Positions 25,401-33,495 of a stretch of DNA of 64,000 nucleotides are shown here, piece by piece. The notes below the pieces were generated by a model. That model worked only from the letters and a program-made list of their open reading frames with translations. It did no database searches and was not told the origin of the DNA. A program made the position numbers and the translations under genes. The DNA is from Blastomussa wellsi (lineage: Eukaryota > Cnidaria > Anthozoa > Scleractinia > Plerogyridae), in the NCBI GenBank assembly GCA_947652115.1, contig OX393565.1:25650723-25714722 (forward strand), written 5' to 3'. Position 1 is the first letter of the stretch; each line of letters begins with the position of its first letter.

Positions 25401-28400
25401 AATCTGAAAAAATAAAACAACAAATGGAAGAAAAGAGAAACAAAATTAGACAAATTGAACAACAGAAAGATGCTCTTGAAGATACAAATAAGCCATTGGA
25501 TATAGAAGAAATTGAAAAACTGAAACAACAGAAAAAAGACCTTGAAAAAGACCATCAAGAATTAGCAAAGAAACTTGATCAAACTAGAAAAGCAGCAAAA
25601 GATGACAAAAAACTGCAAGAAGATATTCGGAAGCTCACACAAAAAAATGCCGAATTAAAAGAAACTGAAGAGAAACTTCAAAAAAAAATTAACACAGAAG
25701 ATCTTAACGAAAAAAAAGAGCGAAAATCAGAACTGGAACGTCAAAATAAAGAAGACAGATCGATGATCGATGATGAGAACGCTTCACCTTCTGAAAGAGA
25801 GGCTGCCAGGGAGAGAATTGCAGATAGACAAGAGGAGCTTGCCAGGTTGGCAACACAAATTGAAGAAAGAGAAAGAGCCATGCCGCTTCGTGAGCGTGTA
25901 AAAGAGATCTTCAAAAAGTACGGCGTGACAGTGACTTCAATCCTTCTTGCCGCAGGTGTCACGATTGGTGCTGTCATTGGCGCCCTCACCAACTCTTTGA
26001 AGGCAATGGGCAAAGCTTTGGGAAACGGGTTAAAAGCTATTGCGAAAAAAACAGCCTCCCTTCTTCCGGGACTGCTCGGCTCGATTGTTTCTTTTCTTTT
26101 CACAGCTGCTGGCCAGGTAATTGGTTTTCTGGCAGAACACACATGGATGTTAATTTTGGCTGTTGTGGCCTTTTTGGTTGAGAGCTATGCCAAAAAGCAG
26201 CGTTAACGGGATGACCAAAATACAAAACCAGCCAATGCAACCGCGCCGACTACCACAATTATTTTGTTCACATCATGAGACTCACTGCCCGAGCCGGCCG
26301 TGGGCACTGGCTCTTCTGTTGTTGCTGGAGTTTTGACAGCAGGCTCTGGTTCTTTTGTTGCTGGAGTTTTGATAGCAGGCTTTGGTTCTTTTTTGCTTTC
26401 AGCTCTGGCTGCTTTGTGAATTGGGTTGGAAGGATGGCTGTTCGGTGGGTTAATTTTTGATTTCCCGCCATCCATTAGGCGAAGGGCCGCTTTTTTTGTG
26501 CTAGTGTTGACATCATTGTTTATACCTAATTTCATGCCTGGAACCGCTTGTTTGAGCTGGTTGTTGTAGCCCACAACGCTTTCTGTGTTTATCAACATGT
26601 TACCTGGCATCAGCCATGCCCCCGGGCACACAGCCAGATTGAGTCTGACTTTTGCCTCATCCACAGCCAGCTGATAACGCTGCACGCTTTTTGCCAGGTC
26701 GGGCTGCCTCACTGCGTCTTCAACCAGGACCAAAAACTCACTCTGTGCCTCCTTTGCCCTGCCGCCAGATCCAATAATACTTGACCTCACGTTAACCTGC
26801 GTTCCCAGAATACAGTAAACAAAAGCCTCTATCGATTGGTTTATTCTTGACAAACCCGCCTGAGTCAGACCTTCTGATTCGTTGGGGCAAAACCAGTCAG
26901 CTTGTGCATTGGCAGAGTCATCAGGTTGTATGTAATAAATCAAGTTACCTTTGCTCCCAGACCCCCCATCGTCAGAAAACTTAAAATGGCCTCCTGGGTA
27001 ACTGGCTGAAATTTTATCTGCTCCGGCATTTGTGACATAAATGTAAACGTCTCCAAGACCGTGATTTGCTGGTCTTGTAAAACGAAAATCACTTGAGGGA
27101 CTAACACCGAACTCTGCGCAAATTCTTCTGTATGAAGCCACATCATATTTATTATTGTATTGGCTGAATGTTGGGTCTCCTGGCAAAGCGCTTATGCTTT
27201 GAATTCCTCCCAACTGAAACAATATTCTCCTGATTGTAAAATAAACGTGGAACAGATAAAAATTGTACACATATTGTGGCAGACCGAGAGCTGAATGGTC
27301 TTTATCAAAAATCTCTCGGCTAACGCCGCAAGCTGTTGTTGCGCAGAAGACAGCAAAGTTAAGTTGCTGCGGCCAGTAAGACATTTCAGGCCCTGCTAGC
27401 CATTGCCTGGACTCTTTCCCTGAATGGTGTGTAAGTTTTGTTTTTTGGAATATTTCCCTGAATTTTGTTGTAAAATATTGGTCAGGCGTAACATATATTT
27501 TAACATTGTTATTAAATATTTTTTTCAGACTTGGCGCGGCTTCGTGAAAGCCTTCTGCTGGGATAGGCAAAGAAGTTTTTCCTTTCCTTGGTGTAAGCTG
27601 CATTGGAAAACCGCCGACTTCCTTCACTTCTTGGCTGTGAGATTTGCTTTCTGGTGCTTTCTTCACATCTTGGCTGGGAGGTTTGCTTTCTGGTGCTTTC
27701 TTCACATCTTGGCTTTCTGAAGTGTCATGTCTTGATTTTTTTCTCACCCTGCTAAGATATTTTGCAAAATCATCACTGTACTCTCCTTGCATTGCGATTA
27801 TTTAAACTTAATTTTTTTTTATTTAATACAAAATGGTTGTGCTCACAATCATCGCTCCTTCAAACGACTACACAGTTTATTTTCACCAGCCCCTTCAACC
27901 AAACTATATCAGACTTTTAAGCTGTTCTCTTTACAATTCTTGGTTTAACCTGAAAAGAGTGGGCAGACTTAAATCGATAACAAATAACAAAACCATCACC
28001 TTTTTACCGGGCAATTACACCTTGAAATATTTGGCAAGTAAAATTGAAAATGGTCTTTTGCCGGACAGTGACACCTTAAAAGCAGAAATCAACACACCCT
28101 ATGGTCAAATGGTTGTCTTAAACACACAATTGGAACAATTTGAAATTGATAAAAATTTGAGCTCTCTTCTTGGCTTTGGCGTTGTAGGAAATTTACCAAA
28201 ACACTTTTCGTTATTGTTTTCTAAAAAAATGAACACCACTTCAACGTACTTAATCCATTGTGACTTGATTGACAAACAAGAAAATCAGTTCAATGGAAAA
28301 CCATCCACCATTCTTGCCAACTTTGATATAAAAGGTGAACCTTGGGAAAAAGTTTTTTATCAGTCAGAGCCACAGCATGTTCGTGCCACTTTGAAAAGTC

Positions 28401-31400
28401 GAGAGGTAAACAGTTTGACTATTTCAGTCAAAGATGAGAATGGTGAACTTTTCGATTTCAATGAGATGCCACTCACTTTCGTTTTGGAGATAAATTGATT
28501 ACCTCTTGAATTTCAGACAATTAAAAAAAAAAAAAGCTGTATTTTATAGACAATGTCTTCATCAAACGTATTGCCCAGTGCTCCTCCGGAGACACCACAA
28601 AGCGGATTATATCCTGTTTTACAAACGCCTGAGGCCTTTCGCCTTGGAGAGATAAACGAAATCAAAAAAAAGTTGGCTGAAGAGGTTGACAAATATAGAC
28701 TTGTTCGAAAAAAATTTAAACGCGCAAAAACAGCCGTCAACTGGCTTTCTGGAGGTCTTGGTGGCCTCAGCGCTGTTTTTTCGGGTGCCGGCCTTACTTC
28801 TGCTCTAACAGGGGTCGGAATACCCGTTGCCATCCCTCTTGGTGTTGTTGGTGGTTTATTCTCTGTTGCTTCCTCCGGTTTGATTCTTGCCGGTAAAAAA
28901 CTTGACAAAAAAATGTCTAAACACCAGGAGATTGTTACTCTTGGCCTTGCAAAACGTGCGAGTGTTGACAAGCTGGTTTCCAAGGCTTTAATTGATAATC
29001 GAATTAGTGATTCTGAGTTTCGGATTATTCTTTCTGAATTGGAACAGTACAATGAGTTAAAAGAAAAGGTACGAGCAAAGCTCACAAAAAAACCATCTTT
29101 AAGTAAACTGCCTGATGTTGAAAAGATAAAAAAAGAGCTTCAAGAACAGCTTATGAGAAAACTCGCGGCGCCCAGCATTGCAAATTTGAACTGAAGTTTG
29201 AGGGAAAAACAAAAAAAATATCTTTAAGTATAATTAAAGGTTGACTGCATAACTCAAAATGATCACGATATTTCACATGCTTTTCGTTATTTTTGCGGAA
29301 CTTTCTTCTCCAGTTTGGCTGAATGATGTCAGACAGATAACTCAACAAGTTGTTGAGGCGATGCGTGAAGCGGACGAAAAAAAACATTGTGAAATTTGAG
29401 TTTCCTCTCCAGTTGCCCCATTGATTTTGTGGCCGCGCTGTTTTCCATGTTTCCTCTTTGGTGCAGGGTCTCTCCTTTTGTTTCCCGCTGCTCTCTCCTT
29501 GCTTCCCCACACACATGATCATGGGGAGTCTCTGGGCCAAAATTTTTTCAAGGGTGGGGGAGGGGGATTACGGTGTGGTGCGCTTGCCAACCCGGCGACA
29601 AAGTTTGGAGCCGGGTTGGCAAGCGCACCACACCGTCACCCCCCCTCCCCCACCCTTGAAAAAATTTTGGCCCAAAACTCCCCATGATCATGTGTTCGTC
29701 AACCCCTTAACAGGCGGAGCGAAAAAGCTCAACTTTTTTTTTAATTTGAAAGATAGATAAACCATATAACCTTTAAAACTATCATTTGTTTCCCGCTCCG
29801 CCATTGGCCTAGCTTGTCGACAGAAGTTTAGAGAAATAATGCAACATTTACTACGTCATCTCAGAAATTTTCATTTTCAATTCAGGTTCAAAATATCTCA
29901 TTACTTGTTCCACAACTATCATTATCCTAAAGCCAAGATATTATTTCCATTACTTTCCAGTCGCACTATATATTTCAGCATCTAATTATAACCCTCAAAC
30001 TTCCCCCTTTTCTCTCCCACACTTTTTCTTCTGAACGCTTTATACAGACCCCATGTAGAGGAGGACGAGGTCTTTGTAGAGAAATCACCGAATTGGGAGG
30101 CGGCGATACCAGAGCGAGATGCAGACGACGAGGCGGAAGAAGACGATATGTCACCCTTAGAAGACTATGGGTGAGTAAAGTCTTAGTCGCTGGTTACCTG
30201 TTAGCGGAAATTAGAGTTTTGTTTGAAGTGTCACAATCGTCCCTGGACCAAGAGAGCAAGAGCGCGTGGGTAGTAAGGATGGCACAGTGGAGAGCTGGTG
30301 AGAAAACTCCAGCTTCCTCCAGTGTGGGGCCCGGGTTCGGTTCCAGCTGGACCTGATGCCATTGTGGTTTGAGTTTGTTGTTGGTTCTCGTTCGTCCTTG
30401 TTCCGAGGGTTTATTTTCTCCGGGCTGTCCAGTTTTCCTCCCTCCACCGAAACCTGCATTTCTAAATTCCAAATCGCTTTGGAATCCGAAGTCCACAGGT
30501 TTGGCAGTCGCCGCTATTAGTTAGTATTCTGGTTAAAAAGTCAAATAATGTTATACATTTGATTTCATTTTACCAAAGTGCCATTGTTTTAGTATGTGTA
30601 TATAGTTTCCGCTCGTGAAACAGCTTATTCAAGTTAGTTAAACTTATTATAACGTGTTCATTGATATTTTCTTCAACGCACTGTATTTGACAAATCGTGT
30701 CACGTCTCAGTGGTCATCTTTACAGCAAGCTCAGTTCTCGATTTAGGAAGTCCAAAACCCTCCCCAGGGCGAGGGGGCATAGGAAATGAGAAGACATATA
30801 TCATGGAAGCTCAGATGTGTCTAGCTCATAGACATCTCTACTCTGTGTGCGCGTGCAATGTACCTTCGATCTAGCAAGTTGAAAGGTGCTCTGCTCGCAG
30901 TGCATTTGTCTTCGATCACCCAGTTTTATTCTGTCCACGCGTGAGCTCAGTACAAACAAAGGATCGGAGCATACGACCAAGCCTGGTTTTCTTATGTCGG
31001 AAAAATCCCAGACGGTCGGGGATGTCACTGTTTCCCGACTGTCCCAGATTTTACCAATATATCGGAGACAAGCCAGACGTTCTGTTGCAGATTCTCTCAA
31101 CACTTCGAATTTGGGACTGGCGCCAAGCAATCAAAAAGAAGCTAGAGGATTGGCAACAAGTTAAAACCATCGGAAACGTCCCCGACGTCAGTGGATATTT
31201 TAGTTTTCATATGTCGGGAATGATCGGCGCCGACCATCGCAGAAATCTGGGACGCGTCAGGCAAATAGAAACGCTCCCGATTTTCCCGATTTGTCGCCGA
31301 CCATCCCTGTTGATCGGGGATCTTAAGGATTTCCAATGTTCATTAGTCGGGAAACAGTGAAATCCCCGATCGTTTGGGTTTTTTCCGACATATGAAAACT

Positions 31401-33020
31401 AGGCTCTGTGCCCTCCCCTCTAGCTTTCGCGGTTCGCGCTCTTTCATTCCCCGCCGGTTTATTTTGTTCGCGCCCTCGACGATTGTAAAAGAATTAGACG
31501 GCCTGTTACATTTGATTTTTTTTTCTAACAGGACAAGATATCCGGAATCTTCATTAGAAAGCATCCCAGACAGAAGCCTGTAAGTTTGGATGGTTATAAA
31601 CTCCACTATGATTATCAACCGTGTTCAATTTATCGCCTTGCGAGTTCATATGCGTTTCGTTTTCTTGTAATGTTTGCATTAGCTTGTATGCGATGACTCT
31701 TACGCATGGGATACGTGGTTTTATTTGTGTTCACAGAATATTCCCCGATCTCGAGGACTTCCTTCTAAACCTTGATAAGGATTCAATCCTAGATGAACCA
31801 CCGTACAGTTGGTAGGTATCCCTGCGCACTGGGTAAGCCAGCCCGTAGCGTGACTGTAGACACGATGTTCCTCAGTGTTGGTCACGCAACATCACGCCAT
31901 TATTCTCAATTTAAGTTTAGCGCAAAATGCGGTCCAAGCTTGGTAAAACGTTATTTAGTTTCAGTGAACTTGTTATGGACTTCCATCAATTGCTCAATTC
32001 AGTGTATCTCTAGGGCTAAAGTAAAACTCAGCAATCATAATTCCACAATTCAGGAAAACAAATTCTGTTTGCAACTAGTAACACTTTTCAATTAAATGGC
32101 CTTAAACACTGCATTTGACAAGCACTTCGTATTTTTCTGATTTCTTTCAGCGCTAGTCACATTCGAGATATTTTAAGGAAAAGTTACGGTGACGAGCTTG
32201 CAAGCAGTTTGGATACAGAAGCAGTATTGAATGTCCCAGAAGGTGAAATTAGATTTAGACTACTCGTTCCAGTTGCGTCGAACGTAATACCAAGCATACA
32301 AAAAGTCGCTGATACTGCTTTCAGGGTATCGACGCAGGCTACGTTAGTTCTGCGCATCACACAGAGCTCGGGCTCGTCCGAGCTCGAGCAATACAATTTT
32401 ATTTACCTCGTTTTAAAATTACAAGAACATATTTTTCCAACAATTTAAGTAAAGATACCAAGCGGTATCACTGTATTATATTTTTGGGCCGAACCACAGG
32501 GGGCCTCACATCAAATTGGAGTACGAATGTACGAAAATGTTTCCTGCTACGCTCCAGTTGTTTTGTAGCTGTCATTTATTTTGAACTTTAAATCGACGCA
32601 ATCTGCTGGTAGGAGGATTGGAAATGAAAAGAAAAGTTATACGTGCTCAGCTGGCGTGAGGTCTGGAACCGCGAAATCTTAGGAAACTGCTCGGATCTCT
32701 TATAATATGACAAGCTTGTCACTATATTAATGTCGGAGAGTGATCTGATGTCCATCTGGAGGTCCTTCCGGAGATACCCGAATTTTAATTTTTCGGCCGT
32801 CCCAGACCTTACCGGACGGACCACATAATATTTGGGCTCCAGATCCCCTATAATTCAAAACGGCCACCCACAAAACACAAAACAACTTTTTATGTGCCCT
32901 CTAATTTGATGCGAGGAACCGGATAAGCTCCAACAATATGGACCCCTTGGACCCATATTGCCCCCATTCTTCATCTTCTATTTAACAATTAGACTACGAG
33001 CCCGAGTTTTGTATGAGCGA

Positions 33021-33056
<36 letters not shown>

Positions 33057-33451
33057 ATAGAAATTAAAACGAGGGCGAGTAGTCTAATAATTGTTTTGGT
33101 AGAAACTCTAAGGGATTGCATTCCAAAAGGTACCATTTTATGTATTTTAAAGCGAAAAATCAAGAAAAATCTTGCCTTCAAAGAGCAACGCGCGCGATGG
33201 TTTTCTATCGGCGAATAGAAAATGGTCGGAGAACCAAGATTCAAGCATTTCCAATAGAACACAGCTGGGTTTCTACTAATTGTACATAGTTTTTTATCTA
33301 TATTTTTATCAGTACCAGTGTAATGTATGTTTGTATATTGTTGTCTTAGTATAATGTTGTGCTCAGAGCTCCCATTGATAAGAAATTGCTTTTTGCATCT
33401 GAAGGGGCTACCCTGAGCGGTATAAATCAATAAAGGTTTATCTCTCTTTCC

Positions 33452-33495
<44 letters not shown>

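Larger units (their letters stand above)
14272..29694. mobile_element. Full-length Polinton/Maverick element
   Basis: About 15.4 kb, bounded by terminal inverted repeats (14272-14581 and 29388-29694) and a 6-bp duplication. It encodes the hallmark Polinton set: pPolB (14641-18837), RVE integrase (19051-20049), packaging ATPase (22702-23337), major capsid (23342-24592) and minor capsid (27833-28498), plus conserved accessory proteins. None of the long frames is broken, and the two terminal repeats are almost identical, so the copy looks recent. It lies in a host intron with the polymerase in the same direction as the host gene. Polintons are integrated viral-type elements; whether this copy makes particles cannot be judged from sequence. 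Confidence 0.97.

Noticed and set aside
14272..29694. Endogenous retrovirus or LTR element
   Set aside because: No reverse transcriptase or LTRs; the integrase occurs with pPolB and capsid genes, which defines a Polinton.
29151..29760. Several ORFs of 60-130 aa in the terminal repeats, present at both ends
   Set aside because: They are translations of the inverted repeats and hairpins themselves; frames on both strands are open only because of the repeat's composition.
32243..32448. Continuation of the CUB-gene exon to a stop at 32448
   Set aside because: Possible, but a GGTGAAA donor at 32242 joins in the correct phase to a good terminal exon at 33603, and the downstream part has repeat-like palindromic words. 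Kept as an alternative only.
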